A stretch of DNA of 8,676 nucleotides from an uncultured Actinotalea sp. (GCF_946885855.1 NZ_CAMPHH010000144.1:1-8676), one strand, 5' to 3'; positions 1-5,892 are shown, counted from the stretch's first letter. The notes: a model not told the origin generated them from the sequence alone. Program-made: numbers and translations.

Positions 1-614
1 CCCAGCTCGTACGTCCGCCGCCCGCGCACCGGGACGTCCCCCGGTCCGCCGCGGCCGGCGAGCGCCCCGAGCAGCGGCCCCATCGCCAGGTCGACGCTCG
101 CCGTCGGCACGCCCGCCGCCGGCGCGCCCCGGTGGAACCAGCGCAGCACCCCGTCGACGACGCACGCACCCTCGAGGTTGAGCAGGTCCCGCTCGACGTC
201 GAGCACCCGCGCGACCCGGTCGTACAACGGGGCCAGCTCGACCGCCGTCGCGACCGGCCGCTGCCCCTCGACCCGGGCGAGCGCAGCCCGGGTGCGCGCG
301 GGCGACGAGCCGGAGCCGAGCAGCAGCAGCCAGGGGCCGCGCGCACCGTCCGGCACGGGCACGGCGGACTCCAGGTCGGGCTTGAGCGCCTTGGTGCCGT
401 CGGCCTCGAAGAAGTCGTCGCGCCCCTGGACCGGCGGCAGGAGCCGGACGGCCTCGGCGGGCTCCGTCGTCCCCCGCCGCAGCCACGCCCCGTGGGTCCC
501 GTCGTCCTGAGCGACGAGCCAGCCGTCCCCGAGCCGCCCGATCGCCGACGCCGCCCGCACCGGCGCGCCGTCCGCGAACTCCAGGCGGGCGATCGACTCC
601 ACCTCGACGCGCAC
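1..614 (-). CDS. DUF6929 family protein, C-terminus cut by window edge
   Basis: About 204 residues are visible; the C-terminal part lies outside the window. Blocks I associate with DUF6929 are present in order: ASAIGRLGDGWLVAQDD (residues 22-38), KALKPDLESAVPVP (75-88), LLLLGSGSSPARTRA (96-110) and LNLEGACVVDGVLRWFHRG (145-163). As I recall, the family is about 280-300 residues with a propeller-like repeat pattern and no assigned reaction, so I give no function. There is no signal peptide or membrane segment. The start is GTG at 614-612, preceded by GGAGG (624-620) with a 5-nt spacer. An upstream in-frame GTG at 644 has no ribosome binding site and would add ten residues before the conserved start. 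The gene is divergent from the EAL gene and shares a roughly 207-bp intergenic region with it. The family call rests on remembered motifs and has not been searched. Confidence 0.75.
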   Translation of the reverse strand, partial: MRVEVESIARLEFADGAPVRAASAIGRLGDGWLVAQDDGTHGAWLRRGTTEPAEAVRLLPPVQGRDDFFEADGTKALKPDLESAVPVPDGARGPWLLLLGSGSSPARTRAALARVEGQRPVATAVELAPLYDRVARVLDVERDLLNLEGACVVDGVLRWFHRGAPAAGVPTASVDLAMGPLLGALAGRGGPGDVPVRGRRTYEL

Positions 615-642
615 CCAAGCCTCCGTCCGCCGGACCGCCCCC

Positions 643-648
643 ACAGTA
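643..648 (-). promoter_or_regulatory. Possible -10 box of the DUF6929 gene
   Basis: On the minus strand TACTGT fits the actinobacterial TAnnnT -10 pattern and lies 28 nt before the GTG start. A transcript beginning about 7 nt downstream would include the GGAGG ribosome binding site. No convincing -35 box is visible, so this is weak. Confidence 0.25.
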
Positions 649-729
649 GGACCAGGACGACGACGACGCTCCCCGGCAGCGAGCGCGCCTCCTCACCGCA
701 CGGCAGAGAACATCCGTCACATCTGCCAC

Positions 730-757
730 TTCAGTCACGCCATAGACGTGCCGATGC
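730..757 (+). promoter_or_regulatory. Possible motility-sigma (FliA/WhiG-type) promoter of the EAL gene
   Basis: TTCAGTCA (730-737) and GCCGATGC (750-757), 12 nt apart, resemble the enterobacterial FliA consensus TAAAGTTT-N11-GCCGATAA (4/8 and 6/8 matches). They lie in a stretch (about 700-750) clearly poorer in GC than its surroundings. A start near 765 would give a 5' UTR of about 57 nt containing the GGAGGAG site at 806-812. The spacer is one base long and the -35 half is poor, so this is only a candidate. Confidence 0.25.
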
Positions 758-821
758 CGTCAGGGACCACGCTCTCGCGGACGCCCCGCATGGCGCCGCC
801 GACCCGGAGGAGACGACGCGG

Positions 822-2078
822 ATGCCCGCCGTCGCACCAGCGCACGTGGCCGCACCGCGGCCCCCCGGCGCCCGTGCCGCAGCGCAGACCGCCGTCGGCC
901 GCTTCTCCCGCGCCGTGGCCGCGGCGGACGGCATGCCGACCGGGCCGGCGGTGACCCTGCTGGCCGCGCTGACGGTCGGCACGGTCGCGCTCGTGCTGCT
1001 CTCCGGGGGCACGGGCAGCGGCCTCGCCCTCCTGCTGTCCGTGCCCGTCCTCGTCGCGGCGCTGCGCTTCGGCACCCGCGGTGCGGTCGCGGTCGCCACG
1101 GCCGCCGCCGCCCTCGCCGGCCCCGCGATGCCGGTGAGCACCGCGAGCGACCAGCCGCAGACGACGTCCGCGTGGCTCACCCGCGCCGTCGTCCTCCTCC
1201 TCGTCGCCGTCGTGGCGGGTGCCGTCCTCGAGGCCCGTGACCGGTCCGCGGACCGCCGGCTCGCGCTGGAGGTCCGTGACGCGATCGAGCGACCGCCCCC
1301 GAGCCGCAGCCCGGTCGACCGGGACCTCCTCCCGCTGCTGGCACCGGTGCTGGCCGAGCGCCGCCTCCGCCCCGTCTTCCAGCCCATCTACGACCTCGGC
1401 GACGGCCGCCTCCTCGCGGTCGAGGCGGTCACCCGGTTCGACACCGTCCCCGACCGGACCCCGGACCGGTGGTTCGCGGCCGCGCACGCCGCCGGCCTCG
1501 GCGTCGAGCTCGAGCTCGCGGCGATCGAGGCGGCCCTGCACGGGGCCCAGGGCCTGCCCGCCGGCGTCCGTCTCTCGTGCAACGCCTCGCCCGCGACGGT
1601 CGCCGACCAGCGACTCGTCGAGCTCGTCCGCGCCCACCCCGACCGACCGCTCACCATGGAGATCACCGAGCACGCCGTCATCGAGGACTACCCGCTCCTG
1701 CGCGAGGCCCTGGCGGCGCTCGTCTGCCTGGGTGTCGAGCTCGCCGTCGACGACGCCGGCGCCGGCTTCGCGAGCCTGCAGCACATCGTCCAGCTGGAGC
1801 CGGACGTCATCAAGCTCGACATGTCCCTCACCCAGGACGTCGCGTCCAGCCCGCTGCGCCGGGCGCTGGCCGCGTCCATCGTCGACTTCACCGAGCGCAG
1901 CGGTGCCCGCCTCGTCGTCGAGGGGGTCGAGACGGTCGAGGACCTCACGGCGTGGGCCGTCCTCGGCGCGCAGGCGGTCCAGGGCTTCGCCGTCGGCCGG
2001 CCCGGCCTGCTCCCCGCCGCGCCCCGCAGCGCGCTGCTCGACACCCTGGTCGGGACACCCGAGCCGGCGCGCGTCTGA
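822..2078 (+). CDS. Membrane-anchored EAL-domain c-di-GMP phosphodiesterase
   Basis: 418 residues. The N-terminal half has about four hydrophobic segments (roughly 42-60, 67-82, 87-103, 119-136), so the protein should sit in the membrane with the C-terminal EAL domain (about 168-405) in the cytosol. No GGDEF, PAS or HAMP domain is seen. EAL proteins hydrolyse the messenger c-di-GMP to pGpG. Expected catalytic positions are all present: E201 (in EAV rather than EAL), N254 (LSCNASP), E280 and E283 (MEITE), D310-D311 (VDDAGAGFASL), K331 (DVIKLD), E367 (VEGVET) and Q387 (VQGFA). An active enzyme is therefore more likely than a degenerate receptor, despite the EAV and GAG substitutions. The start is ATG 822 with GGAGGAG at 806-812 and a 9-nt spacer. 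The frame is open upstream to 132, but that part has the composition of antisense to the neighbouring gene. The N-terminal module resembles DUF4118-like sensor membranes, an uncertain assignment. Confidence 0.88.
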   Translation: MPAVAPAHVAAPRPPGARAAAQTAVGRFSRAVAAADGMPTGPAVTLLAALTVGTVALVLLSGGTGSGLALLLSVPVLVAALRFGTRGAVAVATAAAALAGPAMPVSTASDQPQTTSAWLTRAVVLLLVAVVAGAVLEARDRSADRRLALEVRDAIERPPPSRSPVDRDLLPLLAPVLAERRLRPVFQPIYDLGDGRLLAVEAVTRFDTVPDRTPDRWFAAAHAAGLGVELELAAIEAALHGAQGLPAGVRLSCNASPATVADQRLVELVRAHPDRPLTMEITEHAVIEDYPLLREALAALVCLGVELAVDDAGAGFASLQHIVQLEPDVIKLDMSLTQDVASSPLRRALAASIVDFTERSGARLVVEGVETVEDLTAWAVLGAQAVQGFAVGRPGLLPAAPRSALLDTLVGTPEPARV

Positions 2079-2141
2079 CGACCGCTCCCCCGCCGTCCCC
2101 AGGGTCGCGGACCACACCGGGAAACCGGGCCGGAGCGCCCG

Positions 2142-2147
2142 TATCGT
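2142..2147 (+). promoter_or_regulatory. -10 box for leaderless transcription of the leader ORF and CNNM genes
   Basis: TATCGT fits TAnnnT and ends 8 nt before ATG 2156, so transcription would begin at or next to the A of the ATG. This is the usual geometry of leaderless actinobacterial mRNAs. The sequence before ATG (GGTGACGC) holds no good Shine-Dalgarno site. Upstream GGGAAAC (2119-2125) could be an ECF-type -35, but this is not secure. Confidence 0.4.
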
Positions 2148-2155
2148 GGTGACGC

Positions 2156-2266
2156 ATGACCGACCCCGGACCGAGTCCCGAGCCGCTTCGCGGCCCCCCC
2201 GACCACCCCGCCGAACCCTCGACCGCACGGACCGCGCGGACCACACCCGGGCAGGGCGGCGGCTGA
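2156..2266 (+). CDS. Pro/acid-rich leader peptide ORF upstream of CNNM gene (putative uORF)
   Basis: A 36-codon ORF beginning MTDPGPSPEPLRGPPDHP, with 9 prolines in all and a Gly-rich end. Its TGA (2264-2266) shares its last base with the ATG of the CNNM gene (TGATG), so the two would be translationally coupled. The CNNM start itself has only weak GGGCGG-like sequence upstream. There is no hydrophobic segment or known domain, so a cis-acting leader is more likely than a functional protein. The alternating Pro and Asp/Glu at residues 3-10 resembles the start of Salmonella MgtL (MEPDPTP), a Mg2+-sensing leader. Its position before a putative Mg2+ exporter gene makes a regulatory role attractive but unproven. 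Alternatively it is non-coding sequence that happens to be open. A small hairpin (2182-2194) lies inside it, and CCGCCG (2208-2213) could pair with CGGCGG (2257-2262) just before the CNNM start. Confidence 0.45.
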   Translation: MTDPGPSPEPLRGPPDHPAEPSTARTARTTPGQGGG

Positions 2267-3795
2267 TGCTGACCGAGTGGCTCCTCGTCCTCCTCGTCGT
2301 CCTCCTCATCGCCGCGAACGCGCTCTTCGTCGCTGCGGAGTTCTCCCTCGTCACGGTGGACCGCCCGACGATCGCGCGGCAGGCCGCGGCGGGCGACGCA
2401 CGGTCGGCCTCCGTGCAGAAGGCCCTGAAGACGCTCTCCACGCAGCTGTCCGGCGCCCAGCTCGGCATCACCGTGACGAGCCTCGTCGTCGGCTTCATCG
2501 CCGAGCCCTCCATCGCGGCCCTGCTGCGCGGTCCGGTGGGCGCGACGGGGCTCGACGACGGCGCCACGGCGGCCGTCTCGTTCGCTCTCGCCTTCGCGAT
2601 CGCGACGGGCACCCAGATGGTCTTCGGTGAGCTGGTCCCGAAGAACTGGGCGATCACCGAGCCGGTGAAGGTCGGCCGGGTCGTCGCCGGCGCCCAGCGC
2701 GGGTTCAGCTGGGCGACCGGCCCGCTCCTGCGGTTCCTCAACGGCACCGCCAACCGGATCGTCCGCGCACTCGGCGTGGAGCCGCAGGAGGAGCTCGCCT
2801 CCGCGCGCTCCGCGCAGGAGCTCGGGTCGCTCACCGCGCGCTCGGCCGACCGCGGCCTCCTGGACCGGGCGACCGCGCACCGGGTGTCGAAGTCGGTCGA
2901 GCTCGGCGAGCGCACCGCCTCCGACGCCATGACGCCGCGCCCGCGCGTCCGGTTCCTCGACGCCGACGCCCCCGTCGACGAGGTGTTCCGCCTCGCCGCC
3001 CGCACGGGCCACGCGCGCTTCCCCGTGCTCGGGCAGGACGTCGACCACGTCGTCGGCGCCGTGCACTTCAAGCACGCGCTCGCCGTCCCGGCGGAGCGGC
3101 GCGCCGGCACGACGGTCGGCGAGGTCGCCCGACCCATCGCCGCCGTGCCCTCGACCATGCCCCTGGACGCCGTCCTCGACGTGCTCCGCGAGGGGCTGCA
3201 GATCGCCGTCGTCGTCGACGAGTACGACGGGACGGACGGGATCATCACGCTGGAGGACCTGGTCGAGGAGATCGTCGGGGAGATCGAGGACGAGCAGGAC
3301 CGGCCGGTGAACCGGCACCGGCGCCTGCCGGACGGCACGTGGTCGCTCTCGGGCCTGCTCCGTCCGGACGAGGTCGGGGAGATCACCGGCCTCGACCTGC
3401 CCGAGGGCGAGGAGTCCGACACCCTCGGCGGCCTGGTCACCGAGCGACTCGAGCGCTTCCCGGAGCCCGGGGACCGCGTCGTCCTGGACGCGCGCGACGA
3501 GAACCACCGCGACGAGGACGGGATCCCCGCCGCCGCGCGCGTCCGCCTGGAGGTGACCCGCCTGGACGGGCGCCGCGTGGACCGCCTCACCCTCTCGGTG
3601 CTCGCCCCGGAGGACGGCGAGGCGCAGGACCCGGCCGAGGACGGCGCGCCTCGCCCTGGTCACGACGTCGACGCCCCGGAGCCGCTCACCGCGCCGGCCC
3701 ACGCCGACGCGGCGGGCCTGGACGAGGACGTGCGCAGCGCCGGTCCGCCGGTCCGCGTCCGCCCCGACGACACCGAGGAGGGCCACCGTGGGTGA
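2266..3795 (+). CDS. CNNM/CorC-family ion transporter (hemolysin C-like) with CBS pair and CorC_HlyC domain
   Basis: 509 residues. CNNM transmembrane domain at about 1-190: a first helix with NALFVAAEFSLV (18-29), then SGAQLGITVTSLVVGFIAEP (62-81) and TQMVFGELVPKNWAI (116-130), which contains the signature GExxPK. A cytosolic CBS pair (about 218-340) ends in DEYDGTDGIITLEDLVEEI (318-336). A CorC_HlyC domain (about 350-445) carries an extra acidic insertion near 409-424, and an acidic, Pro-rich tail follows (about 446-509). Family members such as bacterial CorC/MpfA are linked to Na+-driven Mg2+ export, and the CBS pair binds Mg-ATP. The old name hemolysin C is misleading. ATG 2266 is chosen because the first membrane helix starts at once and the codon overlaps the leader ORF stop. 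The longer open frame upstream is not protein-like. The end overlaps the next gene by 8 nt, so the pair is surely co-transcribed. Confidence 0.9.
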   Translation: MLTEWLLVLLVVLLIAANALFVAAEFSLVTVDRPTIARQAAAGDARSASVQKALKTLSTQLSGAQLGITVTSLVVGFIAEPSIAALLRGPVGATGLDDGATAAVSFALAFAIATGTQMVFGELVPKNWAITEPVKVGRVVAGAQRGFSWATGPLLRFLNGTANRIVRALGVEPQEELASARSAQELGSLTARSADRGLLDRATAHRVSKSVELGERTASDAMTPRPRVRFLDADAPVDEVFRLAARTGHARFPVLGQDVDHVVGAVHFKHALAVPAERRAGTTVGEVARPIAAVPSTMPLDAVLDVLREGLQIAVVVDEYDGTDGIITLEDLVEEIVGEIEDEQDRPVNRHRRLPDGTWSLSGLLRPDEVGEITGLDLPEGEESDTLGGLVTERLERFPEPGDRVVLDARDENHRDEDGIPAAARVRLEVTRLDGRRVDRLTLSVLAPEDGEAQDPAEDGAPRPGHDVDAPEPLTAPAHADAAGLDEDVRSAGPPVRVRPDDTEEGHRG

Positions 3796-4852
3796 CCTCA
3801 CCGCCGTGCTCATCGCCGTCGCCCTCCTGGCCGGCAACGCGTTCTTCGTCGGGGCCGAGTTCGCCCTCATCGCCGCGCGACGCACCCAGATCGAGCCCCG
3901 CGCCGCCGAGGGGTCCCGCGCGGCCCGGCTCACGCTCCGGGCGATGGAGCGCGTCTCGCTCATGATGGCCGGCGCCCAGCTCGGCATCACCATGTGCTCG
4001 CTCGGCCTGGGCGCGATCGGCGAACCGGCCGTCGCACACCTGCTCGAGGTGCCCCTGGCCGCCATCGGCGTCGAGGGGGCCCTGCTGCACGGCATCGCCT
4101 TCGCGATCGCCCTCGCGATCGTCGTCTTCCTGCACATGGTGCTCGGGGAGATGGTGCCGAAGAACATCGCGATCGCGGGGCCGGAGCGGTCGGCGCTCGT
4201 GCTCGGGCCGCTCCTCTACGGCGTCGTCCTGGTGCTCAAGCCGGTCATCGTGCTGCTCAACTGGGTCGCGAACATCGTCCTGCGGGCACTGCGGGTCGAG
4301 CCGAAGGACGAGGTCGCCTCCGCGTTCACCGCGGACGAGGTCGCCGCCTTCATCGCCGAGTCCCGCGAGGAGGGGCTGCTCGAGGAGGGTGAGGGCGAGC
4401 TGCTGGCCAGCGCGCTCACGCTCAGCGACGAGCCCGTCCGGACCGTGACCGTGTCCCTCGACGACGTCGTGACCCTCCCCGTCGGGTTCACCTACGCCGA
4501 GGCGGAGGCCGCGTGCGTCCGGACCGGGTTCTCCCGCTTCCCCGTGGCCGACGAGGCCGGCCACCTGGTCGGGTACGTGCACCTCAAGGACCTGCTCATG
4601 GTCCCGGACGGCATGGCCGACACCGCCGTCCCGCAGGCCCGGGTCCGGCCGCTCGCCCACATCTCGGCCGCGACGACCCTCGACCGGGCGCTGACGGCGC
4701 TCCAGGCACGGGGCGCGCACCTCGCCGTGGTGCGCGACGGCCAGGAGGTCCTCGGCGTCGCGATGTTCGAGGACGTCGTCGAGAGCCTCGTGGGAGAGGT
4801 CGCCGACGCGGCGCAGACAGAGACACCTGACGCAGCGCGCCGTCGGGCGTGA
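3788..4852 (+). CDS. CNNM/CorC-family ion transporter, short form without CorC_HlyC domain
   Basis: 354 residues, a paralogue of the preceding protein. CNNM membrane domain at about 1-190 with NAFFVGAEFALI (17-28), AGAQLGITMCSLGLGAIGEP (61-80) and HMVLGEMVPKNIAIAG (116-131). A CBS pair follows (about 215-338). Its second CBS motif is eroded: VVRDGQEVLGVAMFEDVVES replaces the DEYGGTxGIVTLEDL type. The protein stops right after the CBS pair, so the C-terminal CorC_HlyC domain is absent. GTG 3788 is chosen because GAGGAGGG (3775-3782) precedes it by 5 nt. It overlaps the upstream gene by 8 nt. CNNM proteins dimerise, so a heterodimer with the long form is a reasonable inference. A long/short adjacent pair also occurs in Mycobacterium tuberculosis (Rv1842c/Rv1841c, from memory). 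A strong terminator follows 15 nt after the stop. Confidence 0.9.
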   Translation: MGDLTAVLIAVALLAGNAFFVGAEFALIAARRTQIEPRAAEGSRAARLTLRAMERVSLMMAGAQLGITMCSLGLGAIGEPAVAHLLEVPLAAIGVEGALLHGIAFAIALAIVVFLHMVLGEMVPKNIAIAGPERSALVLGPLLYGVVLVLKPVIVLLNWVANIVLRALRVEPKDEVASAFTADEVAAFIAESREEGLLEEGEGELLASALTLSDEPVRTVTVSLDDVVTLPVGFTYAEAEAACVRTGFSRFPVADEAGHLVGYVHLKDLLMVPDGMADTAVPQARVRPLAHISAATTLDRALTALQARGAHLAVVRDGQEVLGVAMFEDVVESLVGEVADAAQTETPDAARRRA

Positions 4853-4867
4853 CGCGACCGGCACACG

Positions 4868-4904
4868 ACGAAGGGGCCGCCACATGACGTGGCGGCCCCT
4901 TCGT
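4868..4904. terminator. Strong hairpin terminator, probably bidirectional
   Basis: A perfect 16-bp GC-rich stem (4868-4883 with 4889-4904, arm ACGAAGGGGCCGCCAC) with a 5-nt ATGAC loop and no T-run, as is common in actinobacteria. It starts 15 nt after the short CNNM gene and lies between convergent genes, so it probably stops both transcripts. Confidence 0.85.
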
Positions 4905-4913
4905 GGCGTTCGG

Positions 4914-4957
4914 TGCGCGTCAGCTGCGCGTCAGCTGCGCGTCAGGTGCGTGTCAGC
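4914..4957. repeat. Four tandem copies of an 11-bp unit
   Basis: Units at 4914-4924, 4925-4935, 4936-4946 and 4947-4957. The first two are identical (TGCGCGTCAGC), the third ends in G, and the fourth has one T. The array begins 10 bp after the terminator and runs into the stop codon of the minus-strand IscA-like gene. Every unit carries TCA, a TGA on the minus strand. It probably arose by slippage, and no function is visible. Confidence 0.8.
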
Positions 4958-5234
4958 CCTGCGGGGCGAGCATGAACCCGACGCCCTCGGGCGACGCCGC
5001 GGCGTCGAGCTGCTGGTCGGCCAGGACCTCGGAGGTCTCCGACTCCACGAACACCCGCGTGCCCTCGGTCTCGATGACCTGGTCACCGTCGGCGGGCGCG
5101 GGGACGAGCGAGAGCTCGAAGCTGCCGGACTCCTGCTGGGACTTGGCGATCCGGAGACCGCCGTCGTCGGGCAGGCCCGCCCGCGTCGCGATGTCCTGGA
5201 CGGCGTGACGGGCGTTGTCGGTCAGGGTGAGCAT
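4953..5234 (-). CDS. IscA/HesB-fold protein lacking the Fe-S ligand cysteines
   Basis: 93 residues. The pattern matches the HesB/IscA fold: an N-terminal helix (LTDNARHAVQDIATRAG), GGLRIAK (25-31), SGSFELSLVPAPADGDQVIE (36-55), then GTRVFVE and a terminal VGFMLAPQG. There is no cysteine at all. The GCxG loop is replaced by ESGSF, and the C-terminal CGCG segment is missing, so the classical Fe-S or iron binding mode cannot work. Small cysteine-free relatives are often annotated HesB-like in actinobacteria (from memory), and their role is unknown to me. ATG 5234 follows AAGGAG (5244-5239) with a 4-nt spacer; the frame continues upstream to 5279 but without homology-like sequence. It is convergent with the CNNM genes, divergent from the GlsB-type gene, and has no isc/suf neighbours. 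Confidence 0.75.
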   Translation of the reverse strand: MLTLTDNARHAVQDIATRAGLPDDGGLRIAKSQQESGSFELSLVPAPADGDQVIETEGTRVFVESETSEVLADQQLDAAASPEGVGFMLAPQG

Positions 5235-5260
5235 GGTGCTCCTTCGTGCCGGGATGGTGT

Positions 5261-5284
5261 GCCCGGTCGGTGGTGCCACCGGGC
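5261..5284 (-). promoter_or_regulatory. Hairpin in the probable 5' UTR of the IscA-like gene
   Basis: GCCCGGT (5261-5267) pairs with ACCGGGC (5278-5284) around a 10-nt loop. A competing 6-bp stem, CGGTGG (5268-5273) with CCACCG (5276-5281), uses overlapping bases. It lies 27 nt before the ATG, just upstream of the ribosome binding site. Two mutually exclusive folds could matter for mRNA stability or control, but GC-rich DNA yields such stems by chance. Confidence 0.3.
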
Positions 5285-5440
5285 CTCTCGAGCCCTTCCA
5301 CCGTCACAAGCCACGGGATGACCCGCAAGAGGTGGACAACGGCGGTCTCGCATGGTGAGAGCGCGGATCGCCCTCCCCCACCGCGACGGCCGTGGTCCGC
5401 CGAGGCGCTCGTTCGACATGCGGGCCGCGGGACGCGGGTC

Positions 5441-5446
5441 TACGTT
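5441..5446 (+). promoter_or_regulatory. Possible -10 box of the GlsB-type gene
   Basis: TACGTT fits TAnnnT and lies 49 nt before the ATG at 5496. No well-spaced -35 is seen; TTCGAC (5412-5417) is 23 nt away, too far. The rest of 5235-5495 holds only the hairpin described for the opposite gene. Confidence 0.2.
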
Positions 5447-5495
5447 CCCGCTGAGGTCCTCACCCGGACCTCCTCACCACGGAAGGGGAACGGCC

Positions 5496-5756
5496 ATGGA
5501 GATCGGCGGCATCATCAGTGCCATCGTCATCGGGCTCATCATCGGCGCGCTGGGGCGGCTCTTCGCCCCCGGCAAGCAGAACATCTCGCTCATCGTCACG
5601 ATCATCGTCGGGATCCTCGCCGCGTTCCTCGGCGCCTTCCTCGTCCCGAGCGACGACGGCTTCAGCATCCTGACCCTCGTCGTGCAGCTCGTCCTGGCGG
5701 TGGTCGGCGTCATCATCGCCGCCCAGCTCCTGGGCCGCAGCCGACGCCGCGTCTGA
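5496..5756 (+). CDS. GlsB/YeaQ/YmgE family stress-response membrane protein
   Basis: 86 residues with three hydrophobic segments (about 4-24, 31-51, 58-79) and a basic tail (RSRRRV). The Gly-rich first helix GGIISAIVIGLIIGALGRL and the following short PGKQN turn are typical of the family once called transglycosylase-associated proteins. The proteins are small inner-membrane proteins often induced by stress, and their molecular function is unknown. The start is ATG 5496 with GGAAGGGG (5481-5488) 7 nt upstream; the open frame back to 5352 is not membrane-like and lacks a ribosome site. It appears to be a single-gene unit closed by the hairpin at 5785-5823. Confidence 0.88.
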   Translation: MEIGGIISAIVIGLIIGALGRLFAPGKQNISLIVTIIVGILAAFLGAFLVPSDDGFSILTLVVQLVLAVVGVIIAAQLLGRSRRRV

Positions 5757-5784
5757 CCGGCAGGGGTCATCTCGCAGGAACGCT

Positions 5785-5823
5785 GACGGTGCCCGGCGAC
5801 CGCCCTGGTCGCCGGGCACCGTC
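5785..5823 (+). terminator. Strong hairpin terminator after the GlsB-type gene
   Basis: A perfect 17-bp stem (5785-5801 with 5807-5823, arm GACGGTGCCCGGCGACC) with a GCCCT loop, no T-run, 28 nt after the stop codon. It isolates this gene from the downstream epimerase gene. Confidence 0.85.
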
Positions 5824-5859
5824 GCGTCCGGACCCGTCGACGGGACGTGTTCGGGTGTG

Positions 5860-5886
5860 TTGCTTTTCGTTCGATCACGATAGGCT
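5860..5886 (+). promoter_or_regulatory. Promoter of the epimerase gene, leaderless geometry
   Basis: TAGGCT (5881-5886) fits TAnnnT and ends 6 nt before ATG 5893. TTGCTT (5860-5865) could be the -35, with a short 15-nt spacer. The stretch 5850-5885 is strikingly AT-richer than its surroundings. No Shine-Dalgarno sequence precedes the ATG, so transcription probably starts at or within a base or two of the start codon. Confidence 0.5.
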
Positions 5887-5892
5887 CTCGCC

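Noticed and set aside
132..821. Upstream extension of the EAL open frame
   Set aside because: It runs antisense to the DUF6929 gene, is Pro/Arg-rich, and the ribosome site at 806-812 fixes the start at 822.
2117..2128. CCGG-GAAA-CCGG mini-hairpin after the EAL gene as a terminator
   Set aside because: Only a 4-bp stem, far weaker than the two clear terminators in the window.
1219..2265. Upstream extension of the first CNNM open frame
   Set aside because: It overlaps the EAL gene out of frame and is Ser/Arg/Pro-rich; the membrane domain begins at ATG 2266.
2278..2314. Repetitive CTCCTCGTC-like run at the start of the first CNNM gene
   Set aside because: Explained by consecutive Leu and Val codons of the first membrane helix.
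735..3590. A 951-codon open frame on the minus strand opposite the EAL and first CNNM genes
   Set aside because: Composition is Arg/Ser/Gly-rich low-complexity typical of antisense frames in GC-rich DNA; the plus strand encodes two clear protein families here.
1945..4167. A 740-codon minus-strand open frame across both CNNM genes
   Set aside because: Arg/Gly/Val-rich shadow of the CNNM coding sequence with no domain-like pattern.
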